Below, piece after piece: positions 11,260 to 23,665 of a DNA stretch of 64,000 nucleotides. The notes beneath the pieces are model-generated. The model worked only from the letters and a program-made list of their open reading frames with translations. It ran no database searches and was not told where the DNA came from. Source of the stretch: Talpa occidentalis (taxonomy: Eukaryota > Chordata > Mammalia > Eulipotyphla > Talpidae); contig NW_023604861.1 of NCBI RefSeq assembly GCF_014898055.3, forward strand, positions 78,380,292 to 78,444,291, given 5' to 3'. The position numbers and the translations under genes are program-made. The stretch's first letter is position 1. The number at the start of each line of letters is the position of its first letter.

Positions 11260-12979
11260 CCGTGCAGTTGTATGTACAATTGCCATGCAATGAGGAAACA
11301 GAGATCTCAAGCAAGGTAAATTGCCTGAATAGCAAGCACAGGCAACAAACATTTAAGAATTAAGTTAAACATTTTCCTGCTCTCACATTGGCCAGTGTGA
11401 GGGAGTGAATGAAAACCCTAAATAAAAGGAACCTGCATTGTATGGATGTTGCCAGTTGTCTTTTATTTCCTCTCCATTCTAGGGTTAGCTCACATTTGCT
11501 TTGGAGCCAAGGAAACTGAATAATATCCTTCTGCCTTAGACTCACTGTCAGATTCCATGCCAGTTGATTCTGTTGATTTGCATGAAAGGAAATATAATCT
11601 GATGAAGATGTAAATGTGTACAATTGTTTTCTTATTTGAAGCTTCTGTTTCTTATTTGGAAAGAGGTCTGATTTACATATGTCCATTTGAAATAACTTAT
11701 AGGGGCTTATCAGTGCCAAGTGATTACATTTTTAAAGACCTCTTGTTGGTTAATTTCTGCTTTTCTTCTTTGCTATCAGTTCATCTAGTTATGCTTAGGA
11801 TAAGAATTTTTGAGCATTTATATTAAAAGTATTATGAAAGATGAGATACAAAGATAAGAAATGGGCCTTGCCTTCTAGGAGCTTACAATAAGATGCATGT
11901 AAAAATGCATTTTGGAGTCATTTGGAATCTGGAATGAGTTTTCCATATAAACAAGGTTCTAACACATTGCAATTATATAACACTTTATCGTTTACAAAAT
12001 ACTATCATAATCTTAGGAAAGACAACAAAAACCTCTTTACCTCCTTATGTTGTTGAAACAATACAGTCATTTTAAGCACTCTCAATTCTATGAAATCCCA
12101 ACATGGAGATACTTAACTTTTCCTTTGCTCACTTCACTCTGAAGTGGGGGTACCATGATGTCAGGACATAATCCTGATTATTGGTTGAGGAATGTGCCCC
12201 AACTTTCGTACACCTTCAGTTTTGTACACTGTAGTTGACACTCCTACACTCTTTTGTGGGCAGCTTTCTTATAACAGCCAATAAGATATTGCAAAATTTT
12301 GATGTTGCTGGCTAGCCATTTGTGCAGTATTTCAATCTTTAGTTGTGCAATATGTTTATTTATGCAGTTATTTAAAATATTTATCTAATTTTTCCTTGAT
12401 TATTAGAAAAAACCCAAAACAGGAGTATGGAAATGTCAGTACAGTGACTGAAAGTATAGATTTCATCAAGTGAGAATAAATGAGATGGGTTGAATCATTT
12501 TGGTATGTTGAAAGTGGGAATGCTTGCCTCTTTCCACCCATTAAGTCAGACAAATGAGTGTTCAGTTGTGAATGAAAGAAGAAAATGATGTCATACAATA
12601 TGATAGAAATAGATCATTAAAGATTGTATATAAAAGACAAAGTATAGTTAGGAGTTCTGTAAAATTATTTTCAGCTGTGTAATAGACTCTCCATGCAAGT
12701 TTGTGGTTTAACATGTGTCTCTTTGACTTTAAGACATATTTCAGGGTCAATACAAATGGAATTAGGGGACACTGACATTGCTTGGGATAGAAGGGATTTA
12801 AGGCTTTAGTTGAAGGTGGTGGATGGTGACAATAATGGCTGGAGCTTTGACTACAGAGAAGTGGCAGAGCAAGGGGAAAAAGGAAGGAGGGGTCCAAATT
12901 AGCAACAACTTAGAGGAAACAGTTCGAGAGGACCACAGAGCTTGACAGGAAGGGGGTGGTGAGCCTCCCACTTAGGGGG
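11256..12979. other. Non-coding stretch, no gene seen
   Basis: The stretch is AT-rich. Around 11820-11900 ('gatgagatacaaagataaga' and a cttctaggagcttacaataag motif) there is a trace of an old dispersed repeat that I cannot name. No coding exon is supported. Confidence 0.4.
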
Positions 12980-13950
12980 GCACTTCTAAAGGCAGGAGAC
13001 TTTAGAAAGTCAGATAAAGATTTAACTTATGTAAATGTGGAAGAACAAAGTGCTCTGCCTGCTCAGGAAGTGATGTTGGATGGTGGGTCAGGGAAGCCTA
13101 TAGGCAGTATATGGTATTTGACCTGAGTTTGGAAGAATGTATAAGACATTTTGCTAGGCACAAATTTGGGGAAATGATATGATGAGAACAAAATGGGATG
13201 GGATGACTGATGAGAACAAAAGTGTGGAGGCAGGAAATGTAAGCACGTGTTTGGGGAGCAGCGAGACATGGGACAATTATAGATTGGTTTAAGATTCATG
13301 GAGAAGAGTAGAAAATGATTAAGCTAGAAGGCAAGGTTGTGGTCCAATCAAAGAGGTCTGGAATTCCAAGCTAAACTGTGATTTAGATTTAATTTCTTAC
13401 CCACTTAATCTGGTGGTGGGGACCCTGGAGGCTTCTGAAGAGGAAAAGAGAGTTTTGAAACCTTGTAATATTTCAGTTCAGAGGGCCTGAATCAGGGAGG
13501 TACAAGTGGGAATAGGAGACAGTGATGGATTCAAGAGTTATGATAGGTATGATTTGGCACAACTGGATTGTCAAGGATAAGAGAAGGGAGAAAGTCAAGA
13601 ATGATTGAATGAATGGGAGATTGGTAGTGTTTTAAAAGAAACAGTTATGAGAAAGATAGAGAAATGGACAAGATAAATTTTAAAGATGTCGAGTTTGAGG
13701 TTACATGGAATATCCTGATGGAATTGGCTAAAGTATTAAGCTTAAAATTTGGAAGTAATTTCTTGAAGGTAATGGTAAAAGAGTAGGAATGGAAGTGATT
13801 TCCAAGAGAGTATTAACAGTAGAAGATTAAGGCCCATGGTTCAGAATGGTGGGAATTTGTGCTTTTAGGTTTGGTGGAAGAAATGAACCAATGAGTAGAG
13901 AGACAGGAGAATTAAGTACAGTGTAAAAGATGTCAAGGAAAGAGTGAGCT
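12980..13950. repeat. Purine-rich ancient interspersed repeat, family not named
   Basis: The sequence is purine-rich on the plus strand for nearly a kilobase, with phrases typical of a widespread old mammalian repeat: 'ggattcaagagttatgatag', 'gtcaagaatgattgaatgaa', 'gatgtcgagtttgaggttac' and 'ttttaggtttggtggaagaa'. I cannot attach a family name. A second segment of the same style lies at about 34260-34560 (and at 55783-56083 in the repeated copy). Confidence 0.35.
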
Positions 13951-14704
13951 TCAAGAAGGAAGTTGTAAGCAGTAGGATCATGTGCTGGGAGAGTGGTCGA
14001 GGCTGTGAGTGCAGGTCACCAGGGACCCTTAGCGAGCAGGTCCATTTAGAGAGGTGGTGATAGCTCCTGTCATATTGCCTTGATTGTCTCTGCAAAGGAG
14101 GAGGCAGTTCTACTGCTGGGAGTTAGAGGCTTGTGAATGAGAATTGGACTGTGAAGTTAGGAAGAGTCAAGTGGGGAGATTGATCAATAATGAGGGGCAA
14201 GATAAAATGAAACAGCATTGAAAATGAATCCAGTCAGCATGGTTTAAGAAATGTGTTAGATGAAAATATTCCCAGAGGTTGGGCATGGCAAGGCAGTCTT
14301 AGCGGGAGATAAGGAGTTCAGGGACTCTAGGTTACAATCAAGTGAGGAGACTGAAGTGCCCATCATGGGGCCTGGCCTGGTTAGCGATGAATAGAGCTGG
14401 AAAAGACCTGGCCTAGGAGAACAAGGAGAGGGAGAATGGTTGTCATGATAAGGGCATAGAATATATTCAGTCAGAGTGAACTTCATGTGGGAAGTATGAA
14501 CTATTCAGAGAAGAAAATTTCTGGGTACTAGACTTCTTAGCTGGGCTAGCTTCCAGTATCATGACATTTTAGGGTGTGACTGAGAAGATGTTGAAGTTGC
14601 ATGGTAATGAGGGTTTTGATGTTCCACAGGTGTGGGAGGTATTACTCAAAGGATCTTCAATATTGGTTCTGAACTTACCAGAGTTACAGGCAAGGGGACA
14701 GAAA

Positions 14705-14870
14705 AGAAAGGAAAGAGATTACCTTTTATTGTGGGCCTACTGTGTGCCTGGCGGTATGTAGAAGTTTCTTACATCTGTTGTAGACTGCATCCTCACAACA
14801 GCCCTGTACTGGTGCGTGTTATTATAAGCCTGTGACAGTGGACAGAGGTCTCCCAGGTAGGATGCGCTGG
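14705..14870 (-). repeat. MIR SINE fragment, reverse orientation
   Basis: The text 'ttttattgtgggcctactgt' followed by gtgcctggcg, then 'gcatcctcacaacagccctg', corresponds to the reverse-strand 3' half of MIR. The head half is too diverged to delimit. Confidence 0.55.
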
Positions 14871-15013
14871 AGACAGACTGTGACAAGTCTTATCCCCAAA
14901 CCCGTGTTCCTTTGTGAGAGAAACCATAAGTTAGAAGTTGATGTCATCAAAGCAGGGTCTCCTGGGGATCATTGGCATAAATAGGAGGTATGTACTTCAA
15001 GAAGAGCGATCAA

Positions 15014-15280
15014 GGCCTCCCTGATGGGGCAGGGGTTAAAGACACAGTGCTGTCAAGCTGCCACCAACCATTGCAACATGAGTTGATCCCCAGCCAGGGA
15101 GCTGACCCACATGGCGCAGCACACCTCTCCTCTGTCACCTGCTGCTCCCCGCAGCAGTGTATTTCAGTAGATCTTCCTATTCTGCTCCCCACTCTGTGTC
15201 TGGTGAATCCTCTAACCCCCCACACCTCTGGCCTACACCCCAGTTCTTCTATGCATAAATAAATAAATCTTTTAAAAAAA
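15014..15280 (+). mobile_element. tRNA-derived SINE, older subfamily
   Basis: The copy starts 'ggcctccctgatggggcagg', retains the promoter-like head ('gagttgatccccagccaggg'), the body segment 'tcctattctgctccccactc' and the tail 'gcataaataaataaatcttt' plus an A-run. Imperfect flanking duplications, 'gaagagcgatca' (15001-15012) and 'gaagagagatca' (15281-15292), mark the insertion. Compared with the copies at 23307 and 31480 it is more diverged and its tail wording differs (ttcttctatgcataaat rather than ttgtataaat), so it is probably an older subfamily. Confidence 0.85.
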
Positions 15281-15292
15281 GAAGAGAGATCA

Positions 15293-18200
15293 TTGTGTGG
15301 ATGTGTTGGTAGAGAGTTGCAGAACCACCGGAATACTGACATTGCTCATGTATTGGGGGTGTCACAAGGATACACTTGGAGGAGTTGCTAGGGGAAGTAA
15401 AGACCCACTTTAAAGGGCAGTAGCTGTATTGGAATGGCAGGCTTATCCTGAGGGGAGTTTTGCCTCCTCGTTGCTTTCAGATCAGTGCAAACATGACACT
15501 TGTTTTTATACTCTCCAGTTCTGGTCTCGTGTCCACCAGGCACTTTTCTAAGAATTGATTGAACTTGGTAAATATTTCAGAAACAATCCAAACAGATTCT
15601 TTGAATCCTGAGACATTTATTTACAATAAGAAACATGAAGCGATCATTATTGTCTCTCTCTGTGGAGAGAATGGGTTTTGTAGAAAATTAGCTAGATTCT
15701 TCATCTGCTTTTCACGTATGGTAGGCAAATTAGAGGGAGTTGCTGGTACAGTGGTTTCTGAAGCTATGTCCTCCATTATTATGTACTGTTTAACTTTCTA
15801 GATGATTCTTTGCCTAAAATTCATCTGCTCCTTAAGCTGTGGGTGTATTTAATTGTGAACTCTTAACATGACTGATGGGACATTATGAAGACTTCCAATG
15901 GCCTGGGAACTGTGAATGAATTTATTTCCTGGGCATGAATGAGTAGTTGCCATCAGGCTCCTTGCTATCATATTTTCTGGTTTCTGTAAGGTTGTTTCTA
16001 TGAGACTGACCACTTGAAGTCACTTCAAACATTGTTAAAATGAAGTTCAGCTATTTAAATTCAGCTATCTCTGAGTTTAACTGTTCTTGGTGCTATTTTT
16101 CTTTATGCAACAAATACTAAGTGAGTTCAACTTGTGTTTTTTTCCCTTTTAAAGTCCTAGGGAGAAATTCTTTTGATTTTTATGATTGTTGAACTTAAAA
16201 CTTCTTAACACACTAAAATCCATTTATTTTAGGATTTGCTTAAAGAGAATTTTTGATGATGTTCTTTATTGTGTGAAAATATAGAACCATTAGTGCTTCA
16301 TGGAGACATTGCTCCTGTTTTTAGGTAGGTGTCTCTTTTTTTCCTGGAAATTAGCAACAACATGGTTCTCTAAGAAGAGTTATTTGCCCCTGTCTCCACC
16401 ATTTAGGTGGTATGGGCACAAAGAGCCATTCATCTATTGAAAAAAGTTCTTATTGAGAGTATGCTGTGGGACAGGTGTTCTTCTGAGACTGGAAATCATA
16501 GTAGGCACTCAAGCTGCCTCTGTCTAAGTCAAGTATCTTGCTCCCACACCATAGATCAGATGCCAGTAAATAGATGCAAACATAACCAAGAGAGATGCTG
16601 GCATGTGTGTAAATTCATACAGCAGAGTTGCTAAATGCTGAGGGAAAATTCTGGAAAAGTTGAGTCTTCAGAGTGTCTACTAGGGAAACGGTGGATGCAC
16701 TTGGGTACTCATTACCCCTTCAGTCAACTCAGAATGAGCTGAGACATCAGATGACCAATGCCTGGTACTGACCTTGGGGTGTCTCCCAGAACTTTTATTG
16801 GAAGACATTAAAAAGAAAATCTAACTCTGCCTTCATTTAAAATTATATCCACCACCAGCCCCCTTCCCTCCCCGCCCCTCAGTCGTGCCTCAGGTGTTTA
16901 AAAAATGCTGTGAAGTAACTGCCAGGAAGTAAAATGCACAACGCGCCTTTTTGTTCTTTCCTTTCTATTTCAGAGAATTCAGGCTTTCTGCAGCTCCCTC
17001 TGGAAACAAAACATCTAAACATGTTCAAAACACTGTTGTTATCTTTCACTTTACCCTTGAGCAATGCAAAGAAAGTACTGTGAACTGGCAGACATCATTT
17101 TGCTCACACTTTTGTGGACATCCTAGCCATACTTCTCCTAGGAAACCTCCTTTTTCCTCACTGTAAGGATATTTTCTGCTTTGTGGTGGGATATGTTTCC
17201 AGGAAACATATAGTGTGACTTCCTTTTAAAGTTTCATCCCATTCCTCTCGATGGCATCTTCAAATCAGCCCTGTTCAGCACTTGTTTCTGCCTTCATGGC
17301 AGGGATTTACTTGGAATAAAGGAGACTGAGCACCTGCATTTTGTTCCTGGCTTTATAGAGGACCTAGGCTGTGGAGGCCGATGTGTGGCAAACATGCCTC
17401 CGCTCTCCCTTCCCGAGACAGTGATAGTGGGATCTGTTATTTTTGCTTCTGACATCTGGACATGGCCCTGGCACCCTTTCGAATTCACTGCAGATACTGG
17501 AGTCAACTCATGGCACAACTAATTGTCACCACCAACTAATCAAAACAATTTCCTGCTGATAGTTGCCTTTATCTACCATAAACTTTGAAATAATGTACAA
17601 TGCTCTCATTTTACTCTTAGTATTAGCATGACAAATATAATTGAAGCATACCAGAATATCTGTGGTTTTCAGCATGTGAAGAAGGTGTATTTGAATTTTG
17701 GGGAGAGTGGTATTTAGGAGTCTAGACAAGTGCCTTTAAAAAAAATTTCCTGGATTTTGCTAAGATTTCTACCTCTAGGTTGAGAAACATTAGAACACAC
17801 GTTTCCAATTTCAGGCCCAGGCTTTTACTTGTTCTCACAATGGAGTGGGCTGCCCTGGTGAGCCTGGGAAGAGAGATCTGGAAAGTATTTTCACTTGGCA
17901 AAAAGGTCTAAGAGGGCCAAGCCAGCAACACCTAACTGCTCTACCTTATCCCAGGAACTATAGTAGAAGTTGAATTTCCTGAGATAGTGAAGTAGGCCTC
18001 CCACTTCCAGGCAAAAGGTTGCCTGCTGGCTTTGCCCTTCCAAGGACTTAGTTCAAGTCCAACAAGAAGATGAACTGTCTCTCTTGGTGAAAGGCCAGTG
18101 CTCCTGTGAGCACAGAGCTGGACGGGCGCACTTGGTTGGGAGAAGAGACGACTTCTGTCACAAAGAACCATTTGTAGCTTTCAAGAAAGAACTTCTCAGA

Positions 18201-19979
18201 ATGTTCAAAAGCAAGTTGTGAAAATATTTTTTCAGAGGCACCTCATTAGTTTCAACAATAAATGTTCATAACTAGAAGTAATGATTTGGCAATTTTAAGT
18301 CAAACTTAAAGTAGGAGCAGGAGACCTACTTCTAGAGAAACAAACAGAACTGCCTCCCACTGAGCCAGTCATGCTTTGAACGTTCCTAGAGTTTATTTTC
18401 CCTAAGGACCTTTAGGAACTGAGAAAAATATCAGTTCATCAATAATACCTATGTCTATAGATGGTCTATGCCAAAGGACTCAGAACACTTTAGAGGTGGC
18501 TTTTGTCTCCATATTTGGCCAGATCATCTCAGAGAGACCTTTCATCTCTAGTCTCAGCGTATGCAGAGTGGGTGCCTTGGGGCAGGGCTGATTACCACAC
18601 ATTCTGACTCCTGATCCTTAAAGGAAACCAAATGCCTGGGGCTTGCCCTGTATGCATTTTTACAGTGTTCACACCAACCTGCAGCTCCCTGGTATTATTC
18701 ATGCACTTGTCGGTCCATCCAGTTGGTCAGTGAAAGTTGATGATCACCTCTTTTTTTTTTTTGCTGAGCCCTTGGCTTGGAAACAAAGATAAATACAATA
18801 TTGTCTTGCCCTCATGATTCAAAGTCTAGTGGGAAAAACAGTCATACACAGATGTTTTGAAGTAGCTGGGCATTGGGAGAGAAATGTCTGGGGCTTTCTG
18901 ATGTATAAGCAAAGTTCTCTGATGTTGTTAGGAAAGTATAGTATATATGTAGCTTCCCAGAGAAGGTGTAGAGTAACATGCATTGTGCATTTCTCTTATT
19001 CCTGTTACCTCCCTTTCTAGGTGGGGCCTGACATATTCCAGAATAGGACAGATGGAAAGGAGCCTTTGGTGATAGAGTCCAAGGTAGAACAAGGGGCAAA
19101 GATTTGTAGGGCATGCAATCACAGGCGGTGTGCTGAGAGGTCGTTGGTGGTGGCCAGGTGAAGAGTTTTTGAGTTGAAGGTGTGCCACTCACAGGCTGGA
19201 ACGTGACTGCCTCTTTTCTTTCTTTCTCCACCCAATAATTATGACTCCTCTGAAAGCTCTGTGCCACACCTGGCATTTTGTGAGTAGCACCTCCTAACCT
19301 CTCAGCTCTTCATTGTCATCTTGAACCCTTTTTGTTTTTATACCACTTTTCACTTTCCACCCTCTCCCTTGCCCTACGACTTTCTTTCCCAGCACATGGT
19401 CCAGCTTTAAAGGCCCTTGTTTGTAAAGTCCTTGCTCCTTGGTCCCTTTCTCATCTGATGAACAGGGACCAAGGACTAGTGTGAGGCTTTGACTCCTTTG
19501 CAGCTGGATCTGGGATTAGTATTCACAGTGACTGAAATCATTCCAGCTCTGCTATATGTCGGAACAGAAGAGGTAGAGTCTTGCTTTAGTCTGGGGCTGG
19601 TTTCTCTCAGAATGCAATTGGAAGAAAGCAAAAAATCTGAGCCGCAAAAGGAATGAGGCTGCATGTTAGGTAAGTAATTTGGAGATCAGGCATAGAATTC
19701 AGATGTTAGAGGAGAGGCCAAGCGAATATGGAACCTGAGCTAAACCGGAGAGTTTAAGTCCTCTGTGACTTTGAAAAGAAATTGTAGGATTAATTTTCAA
19801 TAGAATCAAAATTTTTCATTTTAATCCAGCCATAGCAGCCTGAATTCTAGATATTAGCTTGGCACCTGGCCGGCTGGGAGATCTGGAGCAGGAGGGCTAC
19901 TTTTGATATCTTTAAACAGGATTATCTTCTTCAGGCAAATGTATTTGTTTAGAAAGGCTAGCAACAAGGATCTTGGAGA
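15293..19979. other. Long non-coding stretch, no gene seen
   Basis: The stretch is 4.7 kb without a recognisable exon. A 144-codon frame on the minus strand (18842-19276) overlaps an 86-codon frame on the same strand, shows no motif and has low-complexity Pro/Ser/His content, so I treat it as chance. A T-run lies at 18751-18762. Around 18770-18830 there is a faint old dispersed repeat. Confidence 0.4.
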
Positions 19980-20195
19980 GAACAGGGAAGCATGGAAAAG
20001 GTGAAAGGAAATAGGCCAGAAGAAAGGAGGCATTCACAAAGCTACTGATTATGTCTGTGATCAGTCACCCAAACAAAGAATGTGTGACACAGCCTTGCCC
20101 TCCCAAGGCATTGCCATTCTGTCAGCCGACGTCCCATCAGGCGATGCTGATGGGTGATTTATAGGACAGTCTCTTGTTCGCCTTGGCAGTTTACT
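19980..20195 (+). repeat. Ancient duplicated module, copy B
   Basis: This is the partner of 5218-5440, in the same orientation. Both contain a purine-rich lead-in, a 'tctgtgatca' block and a 'cattctg' block, and in both the similarity fades downstream. The following sequence (20290-20660) is AT-rich and repeat-free. See copy A for interpretation. Confidence 0.55.
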
Positions 20196-22784
20196 CCATG
20201 GGCATGGTCTTTTTTGGCTAGTGGCATACTTTCTTGTAACATTCTCTTTGTGTGCAAGTAATGGTCACATCTTAATGCAAAGCAACCTTGGAAGATAAAC
20301 ACTTTTTCATTTTTTATTTAAAAATAAAAGATGTTCCCAATTATCTATCTTTGCCAAATGGATTTCCCCTCAAATCAATTTGAGAGGTGGGAAAATATTC
20401 CAGAGCCAAATATTCGAGAATCAAGCATTTAATGATTGAAAATATTTATGGACCATGTCTAAATTCTCAGGGAGATCTCATGAGTGGTTTTTATTGGGAT
20501 CTTTCTTAGATTCCCTTGAACCACTCAAAGTTCCATTGTTTTTGCTATTTTTAAAAATTTCTTCATTGGACTAAAAATTATCAATATAATACATGTTCCC
20601 TTTGTTTTTAAACTTAATTCCAAATAGACATTTGGTAAATGCTTGATTGATTAGTTGCCTGGCCTTTCACTATTCTACCCATGAGCAGCTGGGACAGTAG
20701 CCTTTAGGCTAGTTCCTTAGAATGTTAATCAATGAAAAGCAAAAAAAAAAAAAAAAAAAATGTCAAAAATGTTGGAGACACTCTGGATAAAACAATGTTA
20801 AGCAGATTTTTTTTTTTTTTTACTTTTCACTTTCTGAGAGGTTTAATGCTAAGAAGCATTGAAAATTTCTAAGAGATTGATATAAAGTATGTGTATATCT
20901 CCTTCCTTTCCCTGGAGAACCTTCTGGTACCAGTATTCCACAGAACACTTTGGAACATACAGCTTTAAGATTTCCAATAGAGAATAGTGGGTACAAGAAA
21001 GGAGTAAAACTCAAAATAATGGACTTCAAAAAGCCAATATTGGACACAGAAAGCCAAGATACCAAGTTCTCCTTTGATAGTTGTTTCTGCTAGATGCTGT
21101 ACTTGGCATCAGATTAATCTTCCTAAAATACAACTTTTCACAAAATTGCTCTTATAGTCAAAAAAATTTGTGCTATCTAAATATGGGGCAGATGGAATTT
21201 TCCAAAGATTAATCACCTTCTTATTCTATCTTTGTCCATCTGTCTGTCTATACTCTCACAAGTGACTGGCTCTTCTGCGTGCCCTTCTTTCAATGTGACG
21301 GTGCTTTTCCAACCAAGAATCACCATCTACGCTTGAAATTGGGAGAAGTCCTGTAGTTGCTTCAACCCAAAGAAAGAGATTTTGGTGAAATCTTTAGGTC
21401 ATGAAAAGGATACAACTCCTCGCCCCATCCTGCTGTCTTATTTTTTGTCCTTACAACAAAAGTCCTATTTTCTTTGCCTATAAAATTGTAAGATCCTTGA
21501 CTAATCCTTTTAACTGTGTTTTCTCAGAATAACACATTGCTAAGAATAAAGAGATGTTTAATAAGTATTTGAAAAATAAATTAATAAGTAAATGAATGAC
21601 ATTGTTGTCCTAGACAGATGTACCTTCCTACATTTCCCCACACAGACAAATACAAAATCTAATTCAGACTTGGGCTGCATTTTGTTTGTAGTGTGTTCAA
21701 TCCAGAGCCATCCCACTGAGCTGTATGTGTCATTTAGACTGCATCAGAAGTATTGTGTGCTGTTCTAGGAGAATGGCATTTTATGAGGAAATTAATGTAC
21801 TAAAATAGAGAAGGTTTGGAGAAGGTGCCTCCACAGTCCCCACAGTAGTGAAGGGAAAAATGGAAGGTAAGGAGAGGATGGAACTCAGATTCTTAACTCT
21901 TCAAGAGCAGTCCTACCTTATCAGAGGACTACTATATACATTTTCATTTGAATAAGTTTAGTGGGTAAAATAAAATAAAAAGGAGTATGGCAATGAAAGT
22001 GAGGAATTCAGATATTAGGAACTGTTTAAGTACTGGGGCTGTTGAGGTTATGTCATGAGTCAATGTGATATTTACCTTCTGTTGACTTAAGGAGTGTCAG
22101 GTACTTTAAGGACTCATGCTGAATAGCTCCCAGTGATTGTCACTCACTGGAGGGATGGGCAGCTTTGGGGTCATTCTTGGGTAGACTTAAATACATTCAG
22201 AGAATTGATTATAACTTTGTAGAGAAGACTGGAAGAACAAAAAGGAGATGGAAGGGGTCTGGAAGAGACAAAAGCAAGAAGGGGTAATACTTGGATAGGA
22301 AGCTGCCACTAGCCCTGAAGCCATATCTTCTGCTGCACTATGGGGCCCATTCTGTAGTTCATTATACACGTGTTGAAGAGGAGCTGCCCAGCCAGGCCTG
22401 CCAGTTCTGAAAGGTGCTGCTGCTGCCTGTCTCTGCAGTTCAGAACCACCCCCCTCCCTGCTGCACAACAGCAGCCACCTGCAACTGATGGCAGAGCTAG
22501 TATTGGGACTCTTCTTTCTTTCATGTTTCCACTTCCTGGCACTCTCTACTATGGGCAGAACCCTTAGGAAGGTGGTAAACAAAGGAGCTAGGGAAATACG
22601 GTTCACCAACTCTCAGCTCAACAAAATGGAGCAGAGTCTATAAAAGCAGGTGTAGGGCTGAGAGACAGCAGTTCAATAATTGGCATCTGGACCCAGAGGT
22701 TGTGCTGGCACAGCATTCATTTCCCACATGGGCTACTTAATAATGTCATCTGGTTCCCTTAAATTCTTTTGGGCCTTCCTCCAT
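20196..22784. other. Non-coding stretch with homopolymer runs
   Basis: An A-run of 19 (about 20742-20760) and a T-run (20807-20821) flank 60 bp. A 140-codon minus-strand frame (22187-22609) overlaps frames on both strands in a GC-richer patch and shows no domain. No gene is supported. Confidence 0.4.
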
Positions 22785-23306
22785 CTGCTCTATATAGTAT
22801 AGCCAGAAGGGTATCTTTGAAACAAACAAAAAAATCTAATTGTGTCACTCTTAGCTGCTAATAGATTCCTATTTATGCAACCCATACCCTCTCATGTGTG
22901 ATTTAGAAGACCCTGTATCGTCCGCCCCTTCTTCATCCCTGTAGCTTTCTCTTATACTAGGCTTCCTCCCGATTTTAGCAATGCAGCTGCAGTGGTCTTT
23001 TTTGTTCTCAGGTCTTTTCTGCCACAGGTCCTTTGTATATGCTTCCCTTTTGTTTGCTATGCTACCTCCACTCACCAATCCCCGAGAACCCATACAATTT
23101 TCAGAATCCAGTTCAGTCAGCCTTTCTTCACATAGAAGCTTTCATTATTCTCCCTCGCTGGGTTATTGGCACCATTTTAATATACAAATGCTTCCAAATA
23201 TCCATTATTTCTTTATTTTTCTCTCCCTTTCTCCTTCACACATCTATTTAATTTCTGTGTCCCCCTCTAGACTAATAACTGTATGAATTCAAGAATTATT
23301 TCCTTT
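22785..23306 (+). repeat. L2 LINE 3' region, 5' part, split by a SINE
   Basis: The text 'ctttctcttatactaggctt', 'ttttctgccacaggtccttt', 'cagaatccagttcagtcagc' and the terminal 'tagactaataactgtatgaa' follow the order of the L2 3' end. The element resumes after the SINE with 'caacagtaccttctcaacac' and 'cagtgtctggcatataaaag'. It is heavily diverged. Confidence 0.55.
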
Positions 23307-23575
23307 GGGGCCTCCCTGGTGGCGCAGTGGTCGAGCACTGGGCTGCGAAGCTGCCCACAGCCTCTGCAGTGCCGGTTCGATCCCCGGCCGCCTGCGAGGG
23401 TCCCACATGGTGCGACAGATCTCTCCTGCTGCGCCTGCTGCTCCCCTCAACAGTGTACTTCGTCAGTCTGCCTGTTCTGCTCCCCGCTCTGGCTCTGGTG
23501 AATTCTCTCACCCTCCCATGCTTCTGACTGTACCCAGTGCTTGTATAAATAAAATAAATACATCTTTAAAAAAAA
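23307..23575 (+). mobile_element. tRNA-derived SINE (full length)
   Basis: The copy has a complete head ('gggcctccctggtggcgcag', then a 'ggttcgatccccggcc' B-box), body ('ctgttctgctccccgctctg') and tail ('cttgtataaataaaataaat' plus A-run). A 16-bp target duplication 'aagaattatttccttt' flanks it (23291-23306 and about 23577-23592). It inserted into an older L2 and is the best-preserved reference copy of the family in the window. Confidence 0.92.
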
Positions 23576-23577
23576 AA

Positions 23578-23665
23578 GAATTATTTCCTTTTCTTTGTTC
23601 AACAGTACCTTCTCAACACCTAACAGTGTCTGGCATATAAAAGATGCATGTGAATGAATGTACAA
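23578..23665 (+). repeat. L2 LINE 3' end, continuation after SINE
   Basis: This continues 22785-23306: 'cacctaacagtgtctggcat' and the gaatgaatg ending match the terminal L2 sequence (cf. the consensus ...GTGCCTGGCACATAG... and ...TGAATGAATG). The split dates the SINE as younger than the L2. Confidence 0.5.

Noticed and set aside
18842..19276. 144-codon minus-strand ORF
   Set aside because: No recognisable domain, an overlapping frame on the same strand, compositionally odd, and no splice or promoter context. Probably chance.
22187..22609. 140-codon minus-strand ORF with overlapping frames
   Set aside because: Three frames overlap in a slightly GC-rich patch and none resembles a protein family.
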